Positions 14,968 through 22,633 of a stretch of DNA of 32,780 nucleotides are shown here, piece by piece (the stretch's first letter is position 1; each line of letters opens with the position of its first letter). The stretch comes from Aeromicrobium sp. (lineage in GTDB: Bacteria > Actinomycetota > Coriobacteriia > Anaerosomatales > Anaerosomataceae). Under the pieces are notes generated by a model, which was given only the letters and a program-made list of their open reading frames with translations, had not been told where the DNA came from and searched no databases. The DNA is taken from NCBI GenBank assembly GCA_015351705.1, contig JADIIM010000022.1, positions 1-32,780 of the forward strand, given 5' to 3'. A program made the translations under genes and the position numbers.

Positions 14968-16756
14968 GGCCGCAACGTCCCATCCGGAGCGTCAACCGCT
15001 CCTGAGCTCGCCCGGCGACTTGTGCGACGGATGCGGTGCCTGCGTACGAATCTGTCCCGTGCGGGCGCTTCGGGTCGTCGGCGACCGGGTGGAGATCATC
15101 CCCGAGAAGTGTGTGGCGTGCGGCCTGTGCGTGCGAGAGTGCTCGCGCGGCGGCCACTCGGTACGTGACGACATTCCGGCCGTCGAGGCGCTCCTGCGCT
15201 CGAGGACGCCGGTCGTCGCGCTCCTTTCGACCGAGTTCATCGCGGCCCTTGCGCCCCTGACCGTCGTTCAGATCGAGCGGGCGCTCGAGGCGCTCGGCTT
15301 CTGCGCGGTGGAGACGACCGTCCTCGGCGAGGAGATGGTGGCCGAGAGCTATGAGCACCTGCATGGCCGTGATGACACCCTGGTGAGCATCCGCTCGACC
15401 TGCCCGGTGGTGACCTCGTTCGTGCGTGCGTATCACCCGGCGCTGGCCGGAGCACTCGCTCCGATCGTCCCGCCGTACGTGGCGCAGGCACGCCTGATCC
15501 GCGCGCTGTATCCGGAGGGCGTCGCGATCGTCTACGCCGGACCGTGTTACGCGCGCAAGGACGAGGTGTACGAACCTCAGCTTGTCGGCGTGATCGATGT
15601 GGCGGTCGACTTCACCGAGCTCAGGCGCTTGATCGACCGCCATGCGGCATCGCCGTCCCACACCCGGCTCACCGCGCCGCCACTCCAGCGCCCGCGGGTC
15701 CTCAAGGAGGTCTCCCTCACCGACGGGTTCCCGCGCAAGACCGTTGCCGAGCGCCAGCTCTCCGGCTGCGGCGTGGAGACGGTGCGCGGTCTTGCCGAGC
15801 TTGAGCGGCTCCTGTGCGCCGTCGAGGCGGGAGAGGTCGCGCCGCGGATCATCGACGCGCTGAGCTGCGAGGGCTGCATCGACGGCCCTGCGGTGGCGCC
15901 CGGCCTGTCGCTGTATGCCAAGCGCACGATCGACGCGAGTGCGCGTGAGGACCGCGGTGCGACCCGGGTGAGCACTCGTGCCCTTCTCGAGGTGCTGCCG
16001 TCGGTCGATCTTCGTCGCTCGTTCGATCCCGACCCGGTGGCGCTCGTACGGCCGGAGGATGCCGAGGTCGATGCCGTGCTCGCGGCGGGGGGTATCGATC
16101 GGGAACAGGCACCGGACTGTGGGGCGTGTGGATGGGCCACGTGTGTCGAGCACGCGGTGGCCATCTACCGTGGAGACTCCACATGGGACCTCTGCCTGCC
16201 GCTGCAGCGCTCCCTGCTGAAGGACCGCTCGTCCCGTCTGGAGGCATGCGAGACCCTCGATCCGCTGACCGGGGCCTGGAACCGTCGCTCCTTCGCCGAC
16301 CGACTCAGCCTTGAGCATGCGCGACACGCTCGCTACGGTACACCGCTCGCGGTGCTCGCCCTCGATGTGGACGGTCTCGGCGCGGTCAACGATCGGCTCG
16401 GCGAGGCGGCGGGTGACCGCGTCCTGCGAGAGATCGCCTCGCGGCTGGCCCGTGAGGTGCGCTCGACCGACCTGGTGGCGCGCTGGGGTGGCGACCGGTT
16501 CTCGGTAATCGTGCCGGGCATCTCCAAGACCGCCGCGTTCGCGGTCGCGGAGAAGCTGCGTGTGGCGGTCTCCGGAGCGACGATCCCCGTCGAGAGCGAC
16601 GGGTATACACATGACGTGTCTGTGACGGTGTCGGTGGGCGTGGCAGCCGCGGGTCCGGGTGCGCCGGACCCGGGAGAGATGCTCGAGGCCGCCGATACCG
16701 CGCTTCTGCAGGCGATCGCCGCCGGAGGTGACCAGGTGCGCCTGGCTCCCGGCTAG
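14960..16756 (+). CDS. [FeFe]-hydrogenase-like iron-sulfur protein fused to a GGDEF domain
   Basis: The 598-residue protein has four parts. (1) Two 4Fe-4S motifs: C22, C25, C28, C32 and C51, C54, C57, C61. (2) A domain like the large subunit of sensory-type [FeFe] hydrogenases (about 80-330), with the H-cluster cysteines recognisable: C148 in RSTCPVV, C196 in GPCYARKDE, and C303 and C306 in LSCEGCIDGP. (3) A small 4Fe-4S domain with C387, C390, C395 and C412. (4) A GGDEF domain (about 432-598) with DPLTGAWNRRSF, signature GGDRF at 510-514 and an inhibitory-site motif RSTD at 501-504. Sensory group C/D hydrogenases are known to be tied to signalling domains, so the iron-sulfur part probably senses hydrogen or redox state. 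Glu of GGDEF is Arg here, so cyclase activity is doubtful. GTG is preceded by GGGGGGG, and the gene overlaps queT by 8 bases. Confidence 0.86.
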   Translation: MTEAATSHPERQPLLSSPGDLCDGCGACVRICPVRALRVVGDRVEIIPEKCVACGLCVRECSRGGHSVRDDIPAVEALLRSRTPVVALLSTEFIAALAPLTVVQIERALEALGFCAVETTVLGEEMVAESYEHLHGRDDTLVSIRSTCPVVTSFVRAYHPALAGALAPIVPPYVAQARLIRALYPEGVAIVYAGPCYARKDEVYEPQLVGVIDVAVDFTELRRLIDRHAASPSHTRLTAPPLQRPRVLKEVSLTDGFPRKTVAERQLSGCGVETVRGLAELERLLCAVEAGEVAPRIIDALSCEGCIDGPAVAPGLSLYAKRTIDASAREDRGATRVSTRALLEVLPSVDLRRSFDPDPVALVRPEDAEVDAVLAAGGIDREQAPDCGACGWATCVEHAVAIYRGDSTWDLCLPLQRSLLKDRSSRLEACETLDPLTGAWNRRSFADRLSLEHARHARYGTPLAVLALDVDGLGAVNDRLGEAAGDRVLREIASRLAREVRSTDLVARWGGDRFSVIVPGISKTAAFAVAEKLRVAVSGATIPVESDGYTHDVSVTVSVGVAAAGPGAPDPGEMLEAADTALLQAIAAGGDQVRLAPG

Positions 16757-16765
16757 GAGGGCCTG

Positions 16766-17788
16766 ATGCACGAGGCGCTGCTCTGGGAGCCTGAGGGCGA
16801 GCGCATCCACTGTTTGCTCTGCCCGCATGACTGCCGCATCGCCGAGGGGGCACGTGGGATCTGCGGCGTACGCGAGAACCGCTCGGGCAGACTGCACGCG
16901 CTCACGTACGGACTGGTGTCGTCGGTCGCGGCAGATCCCATCGAGAAGAAGCCGGTGTTCCACTACCGGCCGGGGACGTTCGCGCTCTCACTCGGCAGTG
17001 TGGGCTGTTCGATGCGCTGTGGGCACTGTCAGAACTGGCGTATCAGTCGCGCGCGCCCCGGCAGCGACGACGGTCTCGAGCGCCTCGCGCCGGAGCGTGT
17101 CGTGCCACTGGCGCGCGAGAGTGGGTGCGCCGGTGTGGCGTTCACCTACAACGAGCCCGTGATCTGGATCGAGTACGTACTCGACGTCGCGCGCGCGTGC
17201 CGTGAGGCCGGCCTGTACACGGTCATGGTGACCAACGGCTACATCACCACGGCGGGGCTGGACCTCATCGGGCCGTACATCGATGTCTGGCGGGTCGATG
17301 TGAAGGGCTTCAACGACACGACATACCGGGAGTTCTGTCGTGCGCGGTCCGTGCATCCGGTGCTCGAGGCGGCCGAGCGCGCCAAGAAGCGCTGGGGGAT
17401 GCATCTCGAAGTCGTCACGAACATCGTACCCACCGTCAACGACGATGATGACACCCTGCGCTCGATCGCGCGGTGGATCGCGGCATCACTCGGCCCGCTG
17501 ACGCCGTGGCACGTGACCCGCTTCTTCCCGTATCTGGACATGGCCCACCTGCCGCCCACGCCGATCGCCACGCTCGAGCGCGCCATCCAGACCGGTGCCG
17601 AGGAGGGACTCTGCTTCGTGTACGCCGGCAACGCACAGGTGCCCGGCGGGGAGGACACGGTGTGCCCGTCGTGCGGCGCGGTCGCCATCGGGCGCTCCGG
17701 GTACCGTATCATCAGGCATGAGACGATCGCGGGTGCGTGCACAGCGTGCGGTGCGGCACTCGGCATCATCGAGGAGGCGATTGCATGA
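16766..17788 (+). CDS. amrS: AmmeMemoRadiSam-system radical SAM enzyme
   Basis: The 340-residue protein belongs to the pyruvate-formate-lyase-activase-like radical SAM group. N-terminal cysteines C16, C19, C23 and C33 (HCLLCPHDC and GICG) are followed by YGLVSSVAADPIEKKPVFHY, typical of AmrS. The SAM cluster motif is C81, C85, C88 in GCSMRCGHCQNW, then AFTYNEPVIWIEY and the DVKGFNDTTYREF strand. The C-terminus has two CxxC pairs like a zinc ribbon. In the named system AmrS accompanies AMMECR1 and MEMO proteins; neither is in this window, so its substrate is unknown. A very strong TAGGAGGG precedes the ATG. Its stop overlaps the start of the selenoprotein gene in an ATGA, which ties the two together. 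Confidence 0.88.
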   Translation: MHEALLWEPEGERIHCLLCPHDCRIAEGARGICGVRENRSGRLHALTYGLVSSVAADPIEKKPVFHYRPGTFALSLGSVGCSMRCGHCQNWRISRARPGSDDGLERLAPERVVPLARESGCAGVAFTYNEPVIWIEYVLDVARACREAGLYTVMVTNGYITTAGLDLIGPYIDVWRVDVKGFNDTTYREFCRARSVHPVLEAAERAKKRWGMHLEVVTNIVPTVNDDDDTLRSIARWIAASLGPLTPWHVTRFFPYLDMAHLPPTPIATLERAIQTGAEEGLCFVYAGNAQVPGGEDTVCPSCGAVAIGRSGYRIIRHETIAGACTACGAALGIIEEAIA

Positions 17789-18480
17789 GCGGAAGCGGTC
17801 ACGAGACAGCGGCGTCGGGGACCGGTGGCGGTGCCGGAGAGGCGGTACGGCCGCGGGTCCTCGTCTTCTTCGACTACACGTGACCCTTCTGCTACGTCGA
17901 CCAGTTCCGGTTCGACAGGTTGCGTGAGGAGTTCGACGCCGAGCTCGTCCTGGTGCCGTTCGAGCTCAGGCCGGACGCTCCGCCCGAGGGGCTCTCGGCC
18001 AAAGCCGAGGGGCTCACACATTCGGAGCGCGTGGAGGCACGGCTGCGCGAACTGGCCGCCGAGGCCGGTGCGCCGATGCTCGACATCGACCTCGTGCCCA
18101 ACACGCACATGGCGATGACGCTCGGGGAGTTCGCGCGCGACCTCGGCGAGGAGACGCACCGGGCGGTGCATGCTGCGATCTTCGGCGCGTACTACGGGGA
18201 GGGCCGCGACATCGGGAGGCGCGAGGTCCTCCTGGATGTCGCGACAGAGCAGGGACTCGACGCCGCCGAGGCCGGTGCCGCGCTCGATGACGGCCGCTAT
18301 GACGAGAGACTGCACGAGTTCGTCCATCTCGCGTTACATCTCGGCATCGACACCACGCCGAGTGCGCTGATCTGCAACGAACTGCTGATCGGCTCGCGTC
18401 CGTACGGCGTCTTGCGCGAGGCGGTCAAGCGGTGCCTCATCACGCCGCAGAACATCGGGGAGAGCGACGAAACGCTATAG
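17785..18480 (+). CDS. FrnE/DsbA-like thioredoxin-fold selenoprotein (UGA read as selenocysteine)
   Basis: The gene reads as one 231-residue protein only if the in-frame TGA at 17881-17883 (codon 33) is decoded. That codon falls exactly on the first active-site position of a DsbA-family CxxC: FFDYT-[UGA]-PFCYVDQ, where relatives have DxxCPWCY. Downstream homology continues without a break (a helical insert with EARLRELAAEAG, then the cis-proline loop DTTPSALI with P192 and a C-terminal helix). C36 supplies the second redox residue, so the motif is U-P-F-C. A SECIS-like hairpin follows the UGA. There is no signal peptide, so it should be a cytoplasmic thiol/selenol oxidoreductase, as FrnE proteins are. 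It overlaps amrS by 4 bases. The alternative is a nonsense mutation or sequencing error, or a truncated protein from TTG 17920, but that would lack the active site. Confidence 0.86.
17896..17916 (+). promoter_or_regulatory. SECIS-like hairpin downstream of the UGA codon
   Basis: GTCGACC (17896-17902) pairs with GG plus TCGAC (17909-17916, one T bulged at 17911) around the 6-base loop AGTTCC. The loop starts 20 bases after the UGA and has G in its second position. These values fit what I recall of bacterial SECIS rules (loop about 16-37 bases from UGA, a G early in the loop, short upper stem). It would be the SelB binding site that directs selenocysteine insertion. Confidence 0.68.
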
Positions 18481-18481
18481 T
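18476..18481 (+). promoter_or_regulatory. Possible -10 box before the glycosyltransferase gene
   Basis: TATAGT overlaps the stop codon of the selenoprotein gene, 58 bases before the chosen glycosyltransferase start. It is a good hexamer in a GC-rich setting, but no -35 or TGn extension is visible. Confidence 0.25.
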
Positions 18482-18538
18482 GGTCAGTGCTTCCTGCAGT
18501 ACGTGACATGCCGGCCGCCAGGCCGTGAAGGGACGCCC

Positions 18539-19795
18539 GTGTATCCGACCGTCGTCATACCTACGTTCTGGACCCGTCGCCGCACACGCGGGGGCCGCGG
18601 GGGCCGTCGCGAGCGGTTCTCCTACGACCACCCGACCCCGCTCGGCGAGCCGGGAACGCTGCCTGACTGCCTCAGGTCGCTTGACGGTGTCACCGGCCTG
18701 GGCAGGGTCGTGGTCATCGTGGCGGTCACGGACGACTCGATAGCGCACGCTGCCGAGGACCAGGTGCGCGAGATCCTGGACGAGTTCCCCGGTCTTGATG
18801 CGTGGGTGTTCGGCTCTGCCGAGGCCGGCTCGCTGCACCGCCGGATGGAGCAGCTCGAGTTCGCAGACCTGCTGGGAGGGGCCGGGCTGTCCGGGTACGG
18901 CGGCGTGCGTAACGTCGGCCTGATGCTGGCTGCTGTCTTCGGCAGCGACGCCGTGGTCTTCCTTGACGACGACCAGGTGATCACCGATCCCGCGTTCCTC
19001 GTCCGGGGCCTCGAAGGCCTCGGTGAGCAGGTGGGCCCGAAGGGCCAGCCGGTGCTTGCCAAGAGCGGCTACTACGTCGACGACCAGGGCGCCTGCAAGA
19101 TTCCCGATCCCCGCCCGTGGCACGACACGTTCTGGCGACAGACCGAGTTCTACAATCGCGCCGTCTCGGCGCTCGTGGCCCCGAGCCCGCGCCTCAAGCC
19201 GAGTCCGCTCGCCTTCGGCGGCTGCATGGCGCTGCACCGCGACATGTACTGCAACGTCCCGTTCGACCCGTGGGCTGTTCGCGGGGAGGACATCGACTAC
19301 GTGATCAACGCGCGCATGCATGGCGGCGACGTGTTCCTCGATGCCGAGTGGTCGGTGGTGCACCGTCCGCCGGCGCCTGCGAGCGCCGCAGCGCTGTTCA
19401 GGCAGGACGTTTACCGCTTCATCTACACACACCGCAAGCTCGAGTTCTCGAAGTCGCAGGTGGACCTGCGACAGGTCACCGCTGACGCGCTCATGCCGTA
19501 CCCGGGGCATCTGGTGGACTCCTCGGTGAACTGGCGCACCCGCCTGACCGCGCTGATGCGCGGTGTCGCCGGGCCCGAGCGCGGTGAGTACCTTGCCGTC
19601 GCGCGCCGCTCGGTGCCGGAGGCCCAGGAGTACGCGCGCAAGAACTGCGAGCGCTACTTCGCCTTCCAGCGACGTTGGCCGATGCTCATGGACCGGCTGT
19701 GGGAGGACATCGCACTCAAGTCGCTCTTCACCGGCGAGCGGCACGTGGACCGCGGCGCCATCACCGGTCGCTTCCCGGTGATCCGCGCCGACTGA
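18539..19795 (+). CDS. GT-A fold glycosyltransferase (GT2-like)
   Basis: The 418-residue protein begins with TVVIPTFW, the first strand of a GT-A nucleotide-sugar domain, followed by GYGGVRNVGLMLAAVF and an acidic metal site FLDDDQVI (D143-D145). Further on come FGGCMALHRDMY and the RGEDIDYVINARMHGG acceptor/catalytic segment, as in family 2 glycosyltransferases. The last 120 residues are helical and not recognised. There is no membrane helix, so it acts in the cytoplasm. Donor and acceptor are unknown. The GTG at 18539 is favoured by GAAGGGA upstream and by the domain starting right after it; GTG at 18503 would add 12 residues. It is 58 bp after the selenoprotein gene and 5 bp before the GNAT gene. 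Confidence 0.72.
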   Translation: MYPTVVIPTFWTRRRTRGGRGGRRERFSYDHPTPLGEPGTLPDCLRSLDGVTGLGRVVVIVAVTDDSIAHAAEDQVREILDEFPGLDAWVFGSAEAGSLHRRMEQLEFADLLGGAGLSGYGGVRNVGLMLAAVFGSDAVVFLDDDQVITDPAFLVRGLEGLGEQVGPKGQPVLAKSGYYVDDQGACKIPDPRPWHDTFWRQTEFYNRAVSALVAPSPRLKPSPLAFGGCMALHRDMYCNVPFDPWAVRGEDIDYVINARMHGGDVFLDAEWSVVHRPPAPASAAALFRQDVYRFIYTHRKLEFSKSQVDLRQVTADALMPYPGHLVDSSVNWRTRLTALMRGVAGPERGEYLAVARRSVPEAQEYARKNCERYFAFQRRWPMLMDRLWEDIALKSLFTGERHVDRGAITGRFPVIRAD

Positions 19796-19800
19796 GCGCG

Positions 19801-20607
19801 GTGTTCCGTCCGGCGACCGCCGACGAGCTCGGCCGTCTTGTCCGTCCGCTCATCGCCGCGCGTCTGTTCACCGACGAAGCCGAGGTACGCGCCGCACACG
19901 TGGCCGACCCGTGGCGCGTCCTGGTGGCTGGACGCGATGTGGCTGTCTGCGATCGATGGCGGGACCATCTCGGCTTGCTCGCGGTGGAGGCGCTGTGGTG
20001 CGCCGAGCCCCGGGTGGCCGAACACGTGCGTGGGCTCATCGACCTCGCACACGAGCGTGGCTACGACGCCCTGTTGAGCCCACCCGTGTCTGAGGCCGAC
20101 ATCGCTCCGTACGAGGCCGCAGGCATGCACGTCATCGAGACCGCATCATCGTGGTGGCGTCCGCTCGTGCGTCGGCCCGTGCCGGTGGCAGGTGGTCCTC
20201 CCGGCATGACAGTGCGCGTGGGCGGGCCGGCCGACATACCGGCCGTTGCGGCTGCCGACGGGGCCTGTTTCGAGCAGTTCTGGCGGTACGACCTGCGCCA
20301 TCTCGACCGACTCGTCGGCACACAGCGGCTGACCGTCGCCGAGTCCGGAGACGACGTCGTAGGCTATACTCTCAGCACGGTCGACCGTGGCCATGCGCAA
20401 CTCGGCAGGCTCGGCGTCGTGCCGGCATGGCGCAACAAGGGCGTTGGCCGGGCGCTGCTCGACGATGCGATGCGGGCCGCCCGGACTCGGGGCGCCGTCA
20501 GGTTGACCTTGTGTACGCAGGTGGACAATGCGGCCGCACGGGCGCTGTACGGGAGTGCCGGCTTCGAGGAGTCGGACGTACGCTTCGCGTTCCTGCGGTC
20601 GGACTGA
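19801..20607 (+). CDS. GNAT-family acetyltransferase, tandem domains
   Basis: The 268-residue protein looks like two GNAT units. The N-terminal half (1 to about 125, from VFRPATADELGRLVRPL to AAGMHVIETASSWWRPL) has the secondary pattern but no acetyl-CoA loop and is probably degenerate. The C-terminal half (about 138-268) has TVRVGGPADIPAVAAAD, LGRLGVVPAWRNKGVGRALL with the R-x-x-G-x-G acetyl-CoA loop, and NAAARALYGSAGFEE. It should transfer an acyl group to an unidentified amine. GTG 19801 is chosen because it starts 5 bases after the previous stop and directly opens the domain. It may act on the same product as the glycosyltransferase, but this is only suggested by position. Confidence 0.78.
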   Translation: MFRPATADELGRLVRPLIAARLFTDEAEVRAAHVADPWRVLVAGRDVAVCDRWRDHLGLLAVEALWCAEPRVAEHVRGLIDLAHERGYDALLSPPVSEADIAPYEAAGMHVIETASSWWRPLVRRPVPVAGGPPGMTVRVGGPADIPAVAAADGACFEQFWRYDLRHLDRLVGTQRLTVAESGDDVVGYTLSTVDRGHAQLGRLGVVPAWRNKGVGRALLDDAMRAARTRGAVRLTLCTQVDNAAARALYGSAGFEESDVRFAFLRSD

Positions 20608-20627
20608 GACGGGATCGGGGGGTCGGC

Positions 20628-21917
20628 ATGTCGACGGTGCGGTCCTGGGTCGTCGACGCCGTGCTGGTGGTCACGACCGTGATCATCGCCGTGGTCGCCG
20701 CCGCGAGCCTCATCGCCGAGGTCCCTCGGCCGGTGTTCATAGCCGCGACCGTCGGGCTCGTGCTGATCGCGGTCGGCATGGCCGCATCGCGCGTGGTCAC
20801 CCGCCCGGACCATCTGAAAGCGCTGCATTCGCAGCACGTGCTCGAGATCGCCGACCGTTCGCTCGTGTACCTCCGGCAGGGTCTCGAACCGGCAACGGCG
20901 CAGGAGGTCTGCCGTCTGGCGCTCGACGAGAGCGAGGCGGCCGCCGTGGCGATCACCGACACCGAGTGCGTGCTCGGGTTCGCCGGCATCGGCGAAGACC
21001 ACCACGCTCCCGGCGGCCCGATCATCACCAAGGCGACGCGCGAGGCGATCGAGACCAACGAGCACCGGATACTCGCCTCCCAAGACGAGATCGGCTGCCC
21101 TAAGCGGGACTGCCTGCTGCGCGCGGCGATCGTCGTGCCCCTCGAGATGCGCGGTAGGGCGGTCGGCACACTGAAGTTCTACTACACCACACCGCGGCTC
21201 CTGAACGAGACGCAGGTGACGATGGTCGAGGGCCTCGCACGTCTGTTGTCCACCCAGCTCGAACTGTCTGAGCTGGAGCGCCAGACCGAGCTCGCCTGCC
21301 GCATGGAGCTCCGGGCACTTCAGGCGCAGATCAACCCGCACTTCTTGTTCAACACCATCAACACCATCGCGATGCTGATCCGGACCGACCCCGCCAAGGC
21401 ACGCGAGTTGTTGCGCGAGTTCGCCGCGTTCTACCGTCGCATGCTCGAGGACAACGAGGGGCTCATCCCGCTCCGGCAGGAGCTCGAGTACGCGCTCACC
21501 TATCTGCGCTTCGAGCAGGCTCGGTTCGGCGAGCGGCTCCGCGTGCAGCACGACTTCGACGAGAGCGTTCTGGGCGTGCCGGTCCCGGCCTTCATACTGC
21601 AGCCGCTCGTGGAGAACTGCGTCCAGCACGCCACGCCGGCCGAGGGCGCGCTCACCGTCACGCTCGGCGGACGTCGCGACGGTCGGGCGGTGACCGTCCT
21701 GATCGCCGACGATGGCGCGGGGATCGACCCCGCGGACCTTCCGCGCGTGTTGGAGCCGGGTTTCGGCAAGGGGCTAGGCATCGCGCTCAAGAACGTGGAC
21801 GATAGGCTCCGGGGACACTTCGGCCCCGGCAGCGGCCTGGCGGTGGACAGCGAGCCGGGTCGTGGCACCACGGTCACCATGACGATCATCGAGGACCCAC
21901 CGGCGACAGGCGACTGA
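20628..21917 (+). CDS. LytS-type sensor histidine kinase
   Basis: The 429-residue kinase has two N-terminal membrane helices (about 7-29 and 34-55), a linker helix, a GAF-like domain (about 80-205) that contains several cysteines (TECVLGF, GCPKRDC), a His_kinase domain with the phospho-acceptor H238 in QAQINPHFLFNTINTIA, and an ATPase domain with LQPLVENCVQHA and DDGAGI, ending in GKGLGIALKNVDDRL. This is the LytS/YpdA/BtsS type. Such kinases in other bacteria sense small carboxylates such as pyruvate. The LytTR regulator starts 4 bp downstream and symporter genes follow within 2.3 kb, so control of carboxylate uptake is a fair inference. The GAF cysteines may have a redox role, but this is not shown. 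Confidence 0.9.
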   Translation: MSTVRSWVVDAVLVVTTVIIAVVAAASLIAEVPRPVFIAATVGLVLIAVGMAASRVVTRPDHLKALHSQHVLEIADRSLVYLRQGLEPATAQEVCRLALDESEAAAVAITDTECVLGFAGIGEDHHAPGGPIITKATREAIETNEHRILASQDEIGCPKRDCLLRAAIVVPLEMRGRAVGTLKFYYTTPRLLNETQVTMVEGLARLLSTQLELSELERQTELACRMELRALQAQINPHFLFNTINTIAMLIRTDPAKARELLREFAAFYRRMLEDNEGLIPLRQELEYALTYLRFEQARFGERLRVQHDFDESVLGVPVPAFILQPLVENCVQHATPAEGALTVTLGGRRDGRAVTVLIADDGAGIDPADLPRVLEPGFGKGLGIALKNVDDRLRGHFGPGSGLAVDSEPGRGTTVTMTIIEDPPATGD

Positions 21918-21921
21918 GACG

Positions 21922-22629
21922 ATGCTCAAGGCACTTCTTGTCGATGATGAGGTACCCGCCCGCTCGGAGCTGCGCTACCTGCTCGGGGAGGCGGGAGGCG
22001 TCGAGGTGGTCGGCGAGGCGGGCAGCGCGAGCGAAGCGCTGCAGCTGATCCGTGCCATCGCCTACGACGTCGTGTTCCTCGATGTCAACATGCCTGGGCT
22101 TTCGGGCATCGAGTTGGCCGAGACGCTCTCAGGCCTTGAGCATCCGCCCGCGATCGTCTTCGTGACCGCACACAGCGAGCACGCGGTCGACGCGTTCGAG
22201 GTCGCCGCCGCAGACTACCTCGTCAAGCCGGTGGAGACGGCGCGGCTGCGCACGGCCATCGAGCGGGTGACCCCTGCGGCCGAGGCGCCGGCGCGCATCG
22301 AGCGCATCCCGGTGGAGAAGGCCGGGCGCAAGTTGCTGCTCCAGGTGGCCGACATCCTGCATATCATGGCCAAGGACGACTACAGCTACATCTTCACCGA
22401 GGGGGAGCGATACTTGTCCACGCTCTCGCTCGCTGAGCTCGAACAACGGCTGTCACCCCAGGGCTTCTTCCGCGTCCATCGGCGGTACCTGGTGAACCTC
22501 GCGCAGGTCAAAGAGGTCGCGCCGATGTACGGTGGCACGATGGAGCTCACGCTCAAAGACGATGCGGCGACGCAGGTCCCCGTATCGCGGCGGCGTGCTC
22601 CTGCGCTGAAGCGGGCGCTCGGGCTGTGA
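21922..22629 (+). CDS. LytTR-family response regulator
   Basis: The 235-residue regulator has a receiver domain (acidic pocket D8-D9, phospho-acceptor D54 in VVFLDVNMPG, VTAH and LVKPVE switch elements) and a C-terminal LytTR DNA-binding domain (about 135-235) with ILHIMAKDDYSYIFTEGERYLS, the FFRVHRRYLVNLAQVKEV core and VPVSRRRAPALKRAL. LytTR domains bind short direct repeats. It forms a two-component system with the LytS-type kinase just upstream. No matching repeat pair was identified before the symporter genes by eye. The start lies 4 bp after the kinase stop. Confidence 0.92.
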   Translation: MLKALLVDDEVPARSELRYLLGEAGGVEVVGEAGSASEALQLIRAIAYDVVFLDVNMPGLSGIELAETLSGLEHPPAIVFVTAHSEHAVDAFEVAAADYLVKPVETARLRTAIERVTPAAEAPARIERIPVEKAGRKLLLQVADILHIMAKDDYSYIFTEGERYLSTLSLAELEQRLSPQGFFRVHRRYLVNLAQVKEVAPMYGGTMELTLKDDAATQVPVSRRRAPALKRALGL

Positions 22630-22633
22630 TCGC

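Noticed and set aside
14903-16963. A 686-codon open frame on the minus strand
   Set aside because: It is the antisense shadow of the hydrogenase-GGDEF gene: no family motif, Arg/His-rich composition, no ribosome-binding site.
17881-17883. The TGA as an ordinary nonsense mutation making a pseudogene
   Set aside because: It sits precisely on the catalytic Cys codon, the rest of the frame is intact and well conserved, and a SECIS-like hairpin follows. Not excluded without sel genes or resequencing.
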